DNA of 27,485 bases from Clostridiales bacterium UBA6386 (GCA_002437585.1 DJQM01000064.1:58513-85997); one strand, 5' to 3'. Counted from the first letter of the stretch, positions 7,602-15,412 are shown. Numbers and translations: made by a program. The notes: a model not told the origin generated them from the letters alone.

Positions 7602-7633
7602 GTGCTCTCCCGGTTCGGGAGGGCACGTTTTTT
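7602..7633 (+). terminator. Rho-independent terminator after serA
   Basis: GTGCTCTCCC (7602-7611) pairs with GGGAGGGCAC (7617-7626), with one G-T pair, around a 5-base loop, followed by a run of six T. Confidence 0.93.
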
Positions 7634-7883
7634 CGGCATGCTGCCTTCTGTCCTATTCGAGTGTCTCCGACAAGACCACCCATAGCAATCCGAAAGATTC
7701 TGACGCAGTTCCGGCGATGCGGCCGGGGGATTCTCAAGGGGGCGGCTTTTCGGCAGCACCCCTTGAGCCGGCTTCTTCTCAAGGTTCTTGCCGGGACAAG
7801 AACCTTGCCCCCGGAGGGACTGCACCGAAAGTTTTGAGGAGACTGAAAGCAATACGGGGATTTGTGTTTTTATATTTAGGGGC
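7634..7883. other. Gene-free spacer with two strong hairpins
   Basis: No gene is supported between the serA terminator and the proB promoter. The spacer holds two inverted repeats: CTCAAGGGG (7733-7741) with CCCCTTGAG (7759-7767), and a perfect 11-base stem CAAGGTTCTTG (7780-7790) with CAAGAACCTTG (7797-7807). Neither has a T-run, so they are not typical terminators. They may be a decayed intergenic repeat or a structured leader, but both lie upstream of the predicted promoter. Confidence 0.6.
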
Positions 7884-7912
7884 TTTCCTTTGATGAAAAA
7901 AGCTGGTATAAT
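7884..7912 (+). promoter_or_regulatory. Extended -10 promoter of the proline operon
   Basis: TGgTATAAT (7904-7912) is a complete extended -10 element, 27 bases before the proB start. The -35 region (TTTCCT near 7884) is poor, as is common with extended -10 promoters. Confidence 0.75.
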
Positions 7913-7938
7913 CAGGAAAACAGAAGGGAGAGAGACCA

Positions 7939-8709
7939 ATGCGCATTGTTGTGAAAATCGGCACGTCTACCCTGGCCTACGCCACGGGCCAGCTGAACAT
8001 CCGTCGGGTGGAGGCCCTGTGCAAGACCATGTGCGACATCCGGAACGCCGGTCATGAGCTGATCCTGGTTTCCTCCGGTGCCATCGGCATGGGGGTTGGC
8101 AAGCTGGGCCTGCGCGCCCGGCCCCGGGACATTCCCACCAAGCAGGCGGCCGCCGCCGTGGGTCAATGCGAGCTGATGTACATTTACGATAAGCTTTTCA
8201 GCGAGTATCACCATACCGTGGCCCAGCTGCTGATCACCGCGGACAACCTGAGCAACGAGACCCGCCACGCCAACTTTACCAACACCCTGAACCGGCTGCT
8301 GGAGCTGGGGGTGGTGCCGGTGATCAACGAGAATGACACCGTAGCCACCGAAGAAATCGTCATCGGCGACAACGACACCCTGGCCGCCATGGTGGCGGAA
8401 AGCGTGGGAGCCAATCTGCTGGTGCTGCTGTCGGATATCGACGGGCTGTACACCGCCGATCCCCATGCGGATCCCAGGGCAAAGCTCCTGCCGGTGGTGC
8501 GCCGGGTGGATGATGATATTCGCTCACTGGCCGGGGTGAGCAGCTCTACCCAGGGCACCGGCGGCATGGTGACCAAGCTCCGGGCGGCGGAAATCTGCCT
8601 GAACTGCGGCTGTGAAATGGTCATCGCCAACGGGAACGAGCCGACGCTTTTGTATGACATCGTAGACGGGAAGCCGGTAGGCACCCGATTTGTGGGGGAA
8701 AACGTATGA
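7939..8709 (+). CDS. proB: Glutamate 5-kinase, short form lacking the PUA domain
   Basis: This 256-residue enzyme phosphorylates glutamate with ATP, the first step of proline synthesis. The amino-acid-kinase core is complete: VVKIGTSTL at the N terminus, VSSGAIGMG, PVINENDTVATEEI and IGDNDTLAA, with GTGGMVTKLRAA near the nucleotide site. It ends soon after this core, whereas Escherichia coli ProB (367 residues) carries an extra C-terminal PUA domain, so this is the compact form. The ATG at 7939 follows AAGGGAG by about 9 bases. Its stop overlaps the proA start (ATGA), indicating coupled translation. Proline feedback inhibition acts at the kinase core in this family. Confidence 0.95.
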   Translation: MRIVVKIGTSTLAYATGQLNIRRVEALCKTMCDIRNAGHELILVSSGAIGMGVGKLGLRARPRDIPTKQAAAAVGQCELMYIYDKLFSEYHHTVAQLLITADNLSNETRHANFTNTLNRLLELGVVPVINENDTVATEEIVIGDNDTLAAMVAESVGANLLVLLSDIDGLYTADPHADPRAKLLPVVRRVDDDIRSLAGVSSSTQGTGGMVTKLRAAEICLNCGCEMVIANGNEPTLLYDIVDGKPVGTRFVGENV

Positions 8710-9935
8710 AAGAAATGCTGGAAAAGGCCAAGGCGGCCAAACCTTTGATCGCCGCCCTGAGTACCGAGGAAAAGAACGCGGGGCTGCTTGCCATGGCGGA
8801 CAGTCTGCTGTCTCACACCGGGGAAATTCTGAAGGCCAATGCGGAGGATTTGGCCGAGGCCCAGGGGAAAATTTCCGACGTGATGCTGGACAGGCTCCGG
8901 CTGACGGAAGGCAGAATCCAGGCCATGGCCCAGGGCATCCGCCAGGTGGCGGCCCTGCCTGACCCGGTGGGACTGATTTTGGACAGTTACACCCGGCCCG
9001 ATGGGCTGAAAATCGACAAGGTGTCCGTGCCCATGGGGGTGATCGCCATCATCTACGAAAGCCGCCCCAACGTGACTTCCGACGCGGCGGCCCTGACCCT
9101 GAAAAGCGGCAACGTGTGCGTGCTCCGGGGCGGCAAGGAGGCCATCCGCAGTGCCACGGCCATTGTGGAAGCCCTCCGGGCGGGACTGCGCCAGGCGGGA
9201 ATTCCGGAAACCGCCGTGAATCTGGTGCGGGACACCAGTCGGGACAGTGCCGCGGCTCTGATGACCGCAAACGGCTACGTCGATCTGCTGATTCCCCGGG
9301 GTGGGGCGGGGCTGATTTCCGCCTGCGTCCGCACAGCTACCGTGCCCTGCATTGCCACCGGCACCGGCATCTGCCATGTGTATGTGGAGAAAACCGCCGA
9401 CCAGGCCATGGCCCTGAACATCATTGAAAACGCCAAAACCAGCCGCCCAAGCGTGTGCAACGCCGAGGAGGTGCTGCTGGTTGACCGGGCCATTGCCCCG
9501 GAATTTCTGCCCAAACTCCGGAAGCGTATCGGAGCCAGGGTGGAGCTTCGGCTGGATGCGGAAGCGGCAAAGATTATTCCCGGAACCCCTGCCGGGCCAC
9601 GGGACTTTGACACGGAATTTCTGGACTACATCCTGGCGGTAAAGTGCGTGGAAAACGTCCGGGAGGCGGTTTCTCACATTGCCACCCACTCCACCGGCCA
9701 CAGCGAAGCCATCGTCACCTGTGACCCGGCGGCGGAACACTATTTTACCGCCAACGTGGACAGCGCGGCGGTGTACGTCAACGCTTCCACCCGGTTTACC
9801 GACGGGGGCGAGTTCGGCCTGGGCTGCGAAATGGGCATTTCCACCCAGAAGCTCCATGCCAGAGGGCCTATGGGCCTGCGGGAGCTGACCACCTACAAAT
9901 ACATCATTTACGGAAACGGACAGGTGAGAGTATGA
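8706..9935 (+). CDS. proA: Glutamate-5-semialdehyde dehydrogenase (gamma-glutamyl phosphate reductase)
   Basis: This 409-residue enzyme reduces gamma-glutamyl phosphate with NADPH to glutamate semialdehyde, which cyclises to pyrroline-5-carboxylate. The catalytic Cys is in RPSVCNAEE (Cys251). GVIAIIYESRPNV and LRGGKEA are the usual ProA blocks, and FTDGGEFGLGCEMGIS lies near the C terminus. Length is standard. It overlaps proB by 4 bases and proC by 4 bases, so the three enzymes are translated as a coupled set. Confidence 0.97.
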   Translation: MKEMLEKAKAAKPLIAALSTEEKNAGLLAMADSLLSHTGEILKANAEDLAEAQGKISDVMLDRLRLTEGRIQAMAQGIRQVAALPDPVGLILDSYTRPDGLKIDKVSVPMGVIAIIYESRPNVTSDAAALTLKSGNVCVLRGGKEAIRSATAIVEALRAGLRQAGIPETAVNLVRDTSRDSAAALMTANGYVDLLIPRGGAGLISACVRTATVPCIATGTGICHVYVEKTADQAMALNIIENAKTSRPSVCNAEEVLLVDRAIAPEFLPKLRKRIGARVELRLDAEAAKIIPGTPAGPRDFDTEFLDYILAVKCVENVREAVSHIATHSTGHSEAIVTCDPAAEHYFTANVDSAAVYVNASTRFTDGGEFGLGCEMGISTQKLHARGPMGLRELTTYKYIIYGNGQVRV

Positions 9936-10717
9936 AATACGGATTCATCGGCTGCGGCAATATGGGCGGAGCCATCGCCCGGGCCATGAGCGGCAGGACA
10001 AAGGACATTGCGGTGACGGATCGCTCCGGCAAGGCCAAGATATTGGCGGCGGAGCTGGGAATTTCCTACTGGAGCGCGGAAAGAATCGCCCAGGAGTGCG
10101 ACCGGATTTTCCTGGCGGTGAAGCCCCACATGATGGCGGAGGTTCTGAAGCCCCTGCAAAGGATTCTGAATCAGAAGAAGCCCCTGCTCATCACCATGGC
10201 GGCGGGGCTGGAAATGGGGAAAATCGAGCAATTCGCGGGCGGACGGCTTCCTGCGATCCGCATTATGCCCAATACCCCCACCGCCGTGGGCAAGGGCGTG
10301 ATCCCCTATTGCGCCAATGAACGGGTGACGGAGGAGGTGCTGGCGGACTGGCTTTCCGACATGGCTCCCTGCGGCCTGCTGGACAGCCTGGAGGAGCGGC
10401 TCATGGACGCGGTCAGTGCCCTGTCCGGCTGCGGCCCGGCCTATGTCTATCTGATGCTGGAGGCCATGGCCGACGGGGCGGTGGCCTGCGGCATTCCCAG
10501 AGCCAAGGCTCTGGATTACGCGGCCATGACCTTGTCCGGGGCGGCGGAAATGTACCTTTCCACCCACCGGCATCCCGGCGCGCTGAAGGACGCGGTATGC
10601 TCCCCCGGCGGCAGCACCATCGTGGGTGTGCGGACACTGGAGGAGCACGGCTTCCGGGGGGCGGTGATGGACTGCGTTCAGGCAGCTTTCGAAAAGAATC
10701 AGGCTTTGGGGAAATAG
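9932..10717 (+). CDS. proC: Pyrroline-5-carboxylate reductase
   Basis: This 261-residue enzyme reduces pyrroline-5-carboxylate to proline with NAD(P)H. The N-terminal GFIGCGNMGGAIA is the dinucleotide-binding site, RIMPNTP is the family block, SGCGPAYVY lies in the dimerisation helix, and SPGGSTIVGV near the C terminus contacts substrate. Its start overlaps the proA stop (ATGA). All three proline enzymes are thus encoded consecutively, giving a full glutamate-to-proline route. Confidence 0.97.
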   Translation: MKYGFIGCGNMGGAIARAMSGRTKDIAVTDRSGKAKILAAELGISYWSAERIAQECDRIFLAVKPHMMAEVLKPLQRILNQKKPLLITMAAGLEMGKIEQFAGGRLPAIRIMPNTPTAVGKGVIPYCANERVTEEVLADWLSDMAPCGLLDSLEERLMDAVSALSGCGPAYVYLMLEAMADGAVACGIPRAKALDYAAMTLSGAAEMYLSTHRHPGALKDAVCSPGGSTIVGVRTLEEHGFRGAVMDCVQAAFEKNQALGK

Positions 10718-10728
10718 GAGGAAACCGG

Positions 10729-11736
10729 ATGGAATATCGGATTTTGGGAAAAACCGGACTGAAAATCTCCCGGATGGGCTTTGGCGGCATTCCCATCCAA
10801 CGAATTGACGCGGAAGGGACGAAAACGCTGGTGCATCAGCTTCGGGATGCCGGGGTGAACTTCATCGACACCGCCAGGGCTTATACCGTCAGCGAGGAAT
10901 ACCTGGGCTATGCCCTGGAGGGCATCCGGCAGGACTTCGTGCTGGCCACAAAAACCATGTCCCGGACGAAGGAGGCCATGGCGGCGGACATCGACAAGAG
11001 CCTTCGGAATTTGCGAACCAGCTATATTGACCTCTATCAGATTCACAATATCCCCCCGGAGCAGTTTCCCCAGGTCATGGCTCCCGGCGGCGCGTTGGAG
11101 GCTTTACAGGAAGCCAAGGCCGCGGGGAAAGTCCGGCACATCGGCGTGACGGCTCACTCTCTGGACACCTTCCGGCTGGCTCTGGAGCAGGACTGGGTGG
11201 AGACCATCATGTTCCCCTATAATATTGTAGAGACCCAGGCGGAGAGCCTGATCGCCCAGGCGGCCAGGAAAAACGTGGGCTTTATCTGCATGAAGCCCCT
11301 GGCCGGCGGTGCCATTGAGGACGCAACCTCCGCGCTGCGGTTCGTCTGCGCCAACCCGGATGTGACCGTGGTGATCCCCGGCATGGCGGAGCCAGAGGAG
11401 CTGACCCAGAATCTGGCGGCCGTGGGCAATACTGCGCCGCTGAGCGACGAGGAAAAGGCGGCCTTTCAGAAAATCCGCAGTCAGCTGGGCACCCAGTTTT
11501 GCCGCCGGTGCAATTACTGCCAGCCCTGCTCCGTGGGAATCAACATTTCCGGGCTGTTCCTGCTCGACGGTTATTTGCGGCGGTACGGCCTGGCGGACTG
11601 GGCCAAGACCCGGTACGCTTCCCAGGAGAAGAAAGCCTCGGACTGCATCGGCTGCGGCGCCTGCGAGCAGCGGTGTCCCTACCAGCTGCCCATCCGGAAA
11701 ATGCTGCGGAAGGTTGCGGAGGATTTTGGGGAATAA
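10729..11736 (+). CDS. Aldo/keto reductase with C-terminal iron-sulfur domain
   Basis: This 335-residue protein has an aldo/keto reductase barrel with the usual catalytic set: Asp and Tyr in FIDTARAYTVSEEYLG, Lys in VLATKTMS and His in DLYQIHNIPP. After about residue 255 come two cysteine clusters, CRRCNYCQPC and CIGCGACEQRCP, which would bind [4Fe-4S] clusters as in ferredoxins. Such reductases are widespread in anaerobes and their substrates are mostly unknown. The start at 10729 has AGGAGGAAA upstream and is 11 bases after the proC stop, so it is probably read with the proline operon. A role in proline metabolism is not shown. Confidence 0.9.
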   Translation: MEYRILGKTGLKISRMGFGGIPIQRIDAEGTKTLVHQLRDAGVNFIDTARAYTVSEEYLGYALEGIRQDFVLATKTMSRTKEAMAADIDKSLRNLRTSYIDLYQIHNIPPEQFPQVMAPGGALEALQEAKAAGKVRHIGVTAHSLDTFRLALEQDWVETIMFPYNIVETQAESLIAQAARKNVGFICMKPLAGGAIEDATSALRFVCANPDVTVVIPGMAEPEELTQNLAAVGNTAPLSDEEKAAFQKIRSQLGTQFCRRCNYCQPCSVGINISGLFLLDGYLRRYGLADWAKTRYASQEKKASDCIGCGACEQRCPYQLPIRKMLRKVAEDFGE

Positions 11737-11739
11737 AGG

Positions 11740-11770
11740 AATCCCGCCGCGGAAAAGCGGCGGGATTTTT
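11740..11770. terminator. Bidirectional terminator between the reductase and ribU
   Basis: AATCCCGCCGC (11740-11750) pairs perfectly with GCGGCGGGATT (11757-11767) around a 6-base loop, with T-tracts on the plus side. The two convergent genes end within 4 bases of it on either side. Confidence 0.92.
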
Positions 11771-11771
11771 G

Positions 11772-12491
11772 TCAGGAATGCAGCCCAAACAGGGGACGAG
11801 CCACCCGCTTGTACAGAAGCAAAGTCAGCAGGGAGACCACCACGCCCTTGACGATGTTCAGGGGGGCGACACACAGCACCACGAAGGTGGTCACACTGTT
11901 GACCCCCGGATGAATGGCCGTGCCCATGGCGAGGATCGCGTCCAGGGGCATTCCGTAGAGCTGAGCGAACTTGGGCAGCAGGTACACCGCGTTGAAGGCG
12001 GTGCCGAAGACGGACATGCACACGGTGCCGATTACCAGGCCGATGACCGCACTGTGGCGGCTCTTATGCAGGTGATACCAGACGGAGGCGGGCAGCACAA
12101 AGGAGCAGCCTACCACGAAGTTGGCCAGATCCCCCACAAAGGCGGTGCTGGTGCCCTTGAGCAGAAGCTTCAGCAGAATTTTCACGCCCTCGCAGACAAC
12201 CGTGGCGCAGGGGCCTAAGTAGAAGCCGCACAGCAGCACCGGCAGCTCGGAAAAGTCCAGCTTGTAGAACCCCGGAGCCAGGAAGGGCAGGGGAAAGTCC
12301 AGCATGTGCAGCACTGCGGCCAGGGCGGCGCAGATGCCGATGATGCTCACCCGCCGGGCGGGGCTTACCCTCCGGCACTCCGGCAGAAGGTGCTCGGCAA
12401 GCTTTGCCAGCAGCGCCAGCCCGATCACCAGAGCCAGACACATGAATACGAAGCTGAGATTTTCGGAAATTTGGGTCAGAAGTGTGGCCAT
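11772..12491 (-). CDS. ribU: ECF transporter S component, riboflavin-specific (RibU-like)
   Basis: This 239-residue membrane protein is the substrate-binding subunit of an energy-coupling-factor transporter. It would bind riboflavin and use a shared EcfA/A'/T module encoded elsewhere. About six hydrophobic helices are visible, and the block GFYKLDFSELPVLLCGFYLGP is typical of RibU. An extra N-terminal hydrophobic segment (about residues 12-32) precedes the core. The start at 12491 has AGGAGAGG 7 bases upstream; an ATG at 12512 overlaps the leader terminator and is rejected. Substrate assignment rests mainly on the FMN riboswitch in its leader. Confidence 0.9.
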   Translation of the reverse strand: MATLLTQISENLSFVFMCLALVIGLALLAKLAEHLLPECRRVSPARRVSIIGICAALAAVLHMLDFPLPFLAPGFYKLDFSELPVLLCGFYLGPCATVVCEGVKILLKLLLKGTSTAFVGDLANFVVGCSFVLPASVWYHLHKSRHSAVIGLVIGTVCMSVFGTAFNAVYLLPKFAQLYGMPLDAILAMGTAIHPGVNSVTTFVVLCVAPLNIVKGVVVSLLTLLLYKRVARPLFGLHS

Positions 12492-12510
12492 AGAAATTCC
12501 TCTCCTATGC

Positions 12511-12545
12511 AAAAAAATACGCCCTTGGGATACACCCAGGGCGTG
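12511..12545 (-). terminator. Riboswitch-controlled transcription terminator in the ribU leader
   Basis: On the minus strand ACGCCCTGGG pairs with CCCaAGGGCGT around a 5-base loop, and a run of seven T follows. It lies between the FMN aptamer and the ribU start, so it is the expression platform: FMN binding should favour its formation and stop transcription. Confidence 0.88.
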
Positions 12546-12571
12546 AAAATAAACGCAGGAAACATCCGTGC

Positions 12572-12709
12572 GTATCTTCTTCCATCCAGACTATACTGTC
12601 GGTATCGGAGTTTCACCGATTCAACCCAATTAGGCTCGCGGACTGTAGGAAACCGGAATCCGACTTCCATTCACCGCCGGTGGGGAATTGCGCCCCGCCC
12701 TGAAGATAC
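12572..12709 (-). ncRNA. FMN riboswitch (RFN element)
   Basis: Read on the minus strand, the conserved RFN blocks occur in order: ATCTTCAGGGCGGGG, ATTCCCCACCGGCGGT, CCGCGAG, GGTGAAACTCCGAT, CCGACAGTATAGTCTGG and ATGGAAGAAGAT. These define the six-helix FMN aptamer. It precedes a terminator and the riboflavin importer gene, so FMN should repress import. Confidence 0.97.
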
Positions 12710-12725
12710 TGATTCAGTTGCCCCT

Positions 12726-12754
12726 AGGATAGCACCCGGAAGGCGGCTTGTCAA
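12726..12754 (-). promoter_or_regulatory. Promoter of the FMN riboswitch-ribU transcript
   Basis: On the minus strand TTGACA (12754-12749) and TATCCT (12731-12726) are separated by exactly 17 bases, just upstream of the aptamer. Confidence 0.85.
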
Positions 12755-12774
12755 GGGGGAAATCGCGTGCTATA

Positions 12775-13308
12775 CTATTTTGCGGCAAGGGAGGGCGTGG
12801 TTTCCGGCGCGGCGTTGGTGGGCGCGGGCACCGAGGCCTTGGGCGTGGGGGTCTCCGGCATTTTCAGGGTACGGATCTGACCCCCTGGGGCGGAATCCGT
12901 CACATCCCCGCCGATGACCTGGTTCTTGTAGATCAGCAGGGTGGCGTACACCGGCTCGGTGGCTCCGGGAAAATTGTTGATCCTGTAGACGTAGCGCATG
13001 ACCTTTTTCCCGGCGAACTTGCTCAGGTCGAAGCCCTGGCTCAGCTGGAGCTGGTTGTAGCGGGTGAAAACCTGACTGCCCGCCTCCGGAATCCGCACCT
13101 GACTGGACTGCGTAGGGGTGGTGGTGACCTGCCAGCCGAAATCCTCCAGAAATTTCACCCGGCCGTCGTTGCTGTTCAGAGCCGGAGCGGCGGTTTCCTC
13201 CGCTTTGCCGCCGCCCAGAAGGAGAATCAGAGCCAGCACCAGAGCCCCGGCGGCGGCCAGCCCCAGCAGAATCTTTTTGAAATTGACCTTCGCGGTCATA
13301 ACCATCAT
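12775..13308 (-). CDS. DUF4830-like membrane-anchored protein
   Basis: This 177-residue protein has a short basic N terminus and one membrane helix (about residues 12-31), then an outside domain with FLEDFGWQV, VFTRYNQLQLSQGFDLSKFAGK, VMRYVYRINNFPG and VIGGDVTD. That set resembles the DUF4830 family of Firmicutes, which has no known function. A Pro/Thr/Ala-rich tail of about 30 residues follows. The start at 13308 has GGGAGGG 7 bases upstream. It is divergent from the pseudouridine synthase gene and upstream of the riboswitch on the same strand, which has its own promoter. The family assignment is from remembered motifs, not a search. Confidence 0.75.
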   Translation of the reverse strand: MMVMTAKVNFKKILLGLAAAGALVLALILLLGGGKAEETAAPALNSNDGRVKFLEDFGWQVTTTPTQSSQVRIPEAGSQVFTRYNQLQLSQGFDLSKFAGKKVMRYVYRINNFPGATEPVYATLLIYKNQVIGGDVTDSAPGGQIRTLKMPETPTPKASVPAPTNAAPETTPSLAAK

Positions 13309-13376
13309 AGAAAATCCCTCCCGATACTAGGTAATAAAGCCTATGCGCTTTTCGGACAGGGTAGAACGGAGAAACC

Positions 13377-14078
13377 ATGGAAAGACTGGACAAATTCCTC
13401 TGCGACAGCGGCGCGGGCACCCGCTCCCAGGTCAAGGCTCTTCTGAAAACCGGCCGGGTGACGGTAGATGGGCTTGCCGAAAGGGACGGCAGCCGGAAAA
13501 TCCACCCGGAAGGTCAGGAAGTCGCCCTGGACGGGGAAATTCTGGTAGGAAAACGGCGGCTGGTGGTGATGCTCAATAAGCCCAGGGGCTACGTCACGGC
13601 CACCGAGGATGAAGCGCAGAAAACCGTCATGGAGCTGCTGCCGAAACAGTGGGCACATCTGGATCTGAAGCCCGTAGGACGGCTGGACAAGGAAACCGAG
13701 GGGCTGCTGCTGTTTACCAACGACGGGGAACTCCTCCACCGGCTCATCAGCCCCAAAAAGGAGGTGCCGAAAATTTACTATGCCCGGCACGAGGGGCAGG
13801 CCGGGTCGGAGGACGCGGCGGCCTTTGCCGCGGGGCTGACCCTCCGGGACGGCACGGTGTGCCGTCCGGCGGAGCTGACCCCCCTTGGCCCCGGGGAGAG
13901 CCTGATCCGGGTCTGCGAGGGAAAATATCACCAGGTGCGCCGGATGATGGCGTCCCGGGGTATGACCGTCACCTATCTGGAGCGGCGGCAGGAGGGAAGC
14001 CTGACCCTGGGGAGCCTGCCCAGAGGCCAGTCCCGGGAGCTGACGGCGGCGGAGCTGGCGGCTCTGGAGCGGGGCTGA
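13377..14078 (+). CDS. Pseudouridine synthase, RsuA/RluB/RluF family
   Basis: This 233-residue enzyme isomerises a uridine in ribosomal RNA. An S4 RNA-binding domain covers about residues 1-60 (MERLDKFLCDSGAGTRSQVK). The catalytic domain has VMLNKPRGYVTA, the active-site Asp104 in VGRLDKETEGLLLFTNDG, and YHQVRRMMASRG. This arrangement fits 16S rRNA U516 synthases (RsuA), but RluB-like 23S activity cannot be excluded. GGAG lies about 6 bases before the ATG. The gene is divergent from the DUF4830 gene with only 68 bases between them. Confidence 0.93.
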   Translation: MERLDKFLCDSGAGTRSQVKALLKTGRVTVDGLAERDGSRKIHPEGQEVALDGEILVGKRRLVVMLNKPRGYVTATEDEAQKTVMELLPKQWAHLDLKPVGRLDKETEGLLLFTNDGELLHRLISPKKEVPKIYYARHEGQAGSEDAAAFAAGLTLRDGTVCRPAELTPLGPGESLIRVCEGKYHQVRRMMASRGMTVTYLERRQEGSLTLGSLPRGQSRELTAAELAALERG

Positions 14079-14189
14079 AGACGGTCATTTTGCTGATAGG
14101 ATTCTGTATGTTGCGGAATGGACTATGGAATATGTTGGAAGAATACCTAAAAAAACAAATCCTTTTTGCAGTAAAATGTCAAAAGGTAC

Positions 14190-14247
14190 TTGCAATATGC
14201 GCAAAAGCCGTGTATAATAACAATGCAATTTTGTGAAATGCGCATTT
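14190..14247 (+). promoter_or_regulatory. Promoter and candidate operators of the PucR-type regulator
   Basis: TTGCAA (14190-14195) and TATAAT (14213-14218) are 17 bases apart. ATGCGCA occurs in the spacer (14197-14203) and again just past the probable start site (14238-14244), 41 bases or about four helical turns apart. The second copy lies in the 12-base palindrome AAATGCGCATTT (14236-14247). This looks like a paired operator, but the binding protein is unknown. Confidence 0.7.
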
Positions 14248-14276
14248 GTGCAAGATACTAAGGGAGTGACAGAAAG

Positions 14277-15368
14277 ATGTCCAATAGCGTTTTTCAGAGC
14301 GTGATCGTCCAGCTGCGGGATATTTCCGACCGGGTATTTGGCGTTATCGACACCGAGGGCTGCGTGATCTCCAGCACCGACATGTCTTTGCTGGGGGAGC
14401 GTTGGCCGGACGCGGCACTGAAGGTGGGCAATGCTTCGGAAAGCATTGTGACCTTCGCCCAGAAGAGCTTCAAGGCCATTATGGGCAACTCCAATTACTT
14501 CGAGTATGCCGTGTTCTGCTCCGGGGACGATGAGAACGCCAGAAGCTTCTGCCAGATGGCCTTTATTGCCCTGAATGACGCCAAGACCTTCTACGAGGAG
14601 AAGCATGACCGGGGCACCTTCGTCAAGAATATTATCATGGATAATATCCTCCCCGGCGATATTTACATCCGGGCCAAGGAGCTGCACTTTGCCACCGACG
14701 CGCCCCGGGCGGTGTTCCTGATCCGCCAGGTGGGTCACAGCGACGTGGCCATCGTGGACGTGCTCACCGGCATGTTCCCGGACAAGATGCAGGACTTTGT
14801 TCTGTCCATCAACGAGAACGATGTCGCCATCATCAAGCAGATCAGCGGCACCGTCACCGCCGAGGATCTGGAGAAGATCGCGGTGAATGTGGAGGACACC
14901 CTGAAGAACGAGCTGCGCATCAAGACCATCATCGGCATCGGTACCGTGGCCGAGCATCTGCGGGAGCTGGCGGATTCCTACAAGGAGGCGCAGACCGCCA
15001 TCGAGGTGGGCAAGGTCTTCGACACCGATAAAAGCGTCATGCACTATGAGAACCTGGGCATTGGCCGTCTGATCTATCAGCTGCCTACCACCCTGTGCGA
15101 GATCTTCCTGCATGAAGTGTTCAAGAAGAATTCCCTGGATTCCCTGGATCAGGAGACCCTGTTTACCATCAACAAGTTCTTTGAGAACAGTCTGAACGTG
15201 TCCGAGACCTCCCGGAAGCTGTTTGTCCACCGGAACACCCTGGTCTACCGGCTGGAGAAGATCCGCAAGCTGACGGGGCTTGACCTGCGGCAGTTTGACC
15301 ATGCCATCGTCTTCCGGGTGGCACTGATGGTGCGCCAGTATCTGGCCTCCCGGGAAAACCGGCAGTAA
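14277..15368 (+). CDS. PucR/CdaR-type helix-turn-helix regulator
   Basis: This 363-residue protein ends in a PucR-type HTH: NVSETSRKLFVHRNTLVYRLEKI (about 305-327), then LTGLDLRQFDHAIVFRVAL. The middle part resembles the degenerate GGDEF-like domain of CdaR proteins (LRELADSYKEAQTAIEVGKVF). The N-terminal 120 residues, with GVIDTEGCVISSTD, look like a small-ligand-binding sensor domain. Relatives sense sugar diacids, purine metabolites or similar small molecules. Here no catabolic gene is adjacent: an rRNA enzyme lies upstream and ftsEX downstream, each with its own promoter or terminator. The target and ligand are therefore unknown. It starts 11 bases after AGGGAG. Confidence 0.88.
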   Translation: MSNSVFQSVIVQLRDISDRVFGVIDTEGCVISSTDMSLLGERWPDAALKVGNASESIVTFAQKSFKAIMGNSNYFEYAVFCSGDDENARSFCQMAFIALNDAKTFYEEKHDRGTFVKNIIMDNILPGDIYIRAKELHFATDAPRAVFLIRQVGHSDVAIVDVLTGMFPDKMQDFVLSINENDVAIIKQISGTVTAEDLEKIAVNVEDTLKNELRIKTIIGIGTVAEHLRELADSYKEAQTAIEVGKVFDTDKSVMHYENLGIGRLIYQLPTTLCEIFLHEVFKKNSLDSLDQETLFTINKFFENSLNVSETSRKLFVHRNTLVYRLEKIRKLTGLDLRQFDHAIVFRVALMVRQYLASRENRQ

Positions 15369-15381
15369 TCGCGCCTTCTGA

Positions 15382-15412
15382 AGATGCCCCGCCACCGCGG
15401 GGTATCTTTTTT
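15382..15412 (+). terminator. Rho-independent terminator after the PucR-type gene
   Basis: GATGCCCCGC pairs with GCGGGGTATC (one G-T pair) around a CACC loop and is followed by a run of six T. Confidence 0.92.

Noticed and set aside
6433..7782. 449-codon minus-strand open frame opposite serA
   Set aside because: Same antisense effect; runs through the serA terminator and has no motif.
8208..9857. 549-codon minus-strand open frame opposite proB-proA
   Set aside because: Antisense shadow of certain genes with no family motifs.
14108..14236. Possible 42-codon ORF before the PucR-type gene
   Set aside because: It covers the -35 and -10 boxes, has no ribosome site, and its composition looks intergenic.
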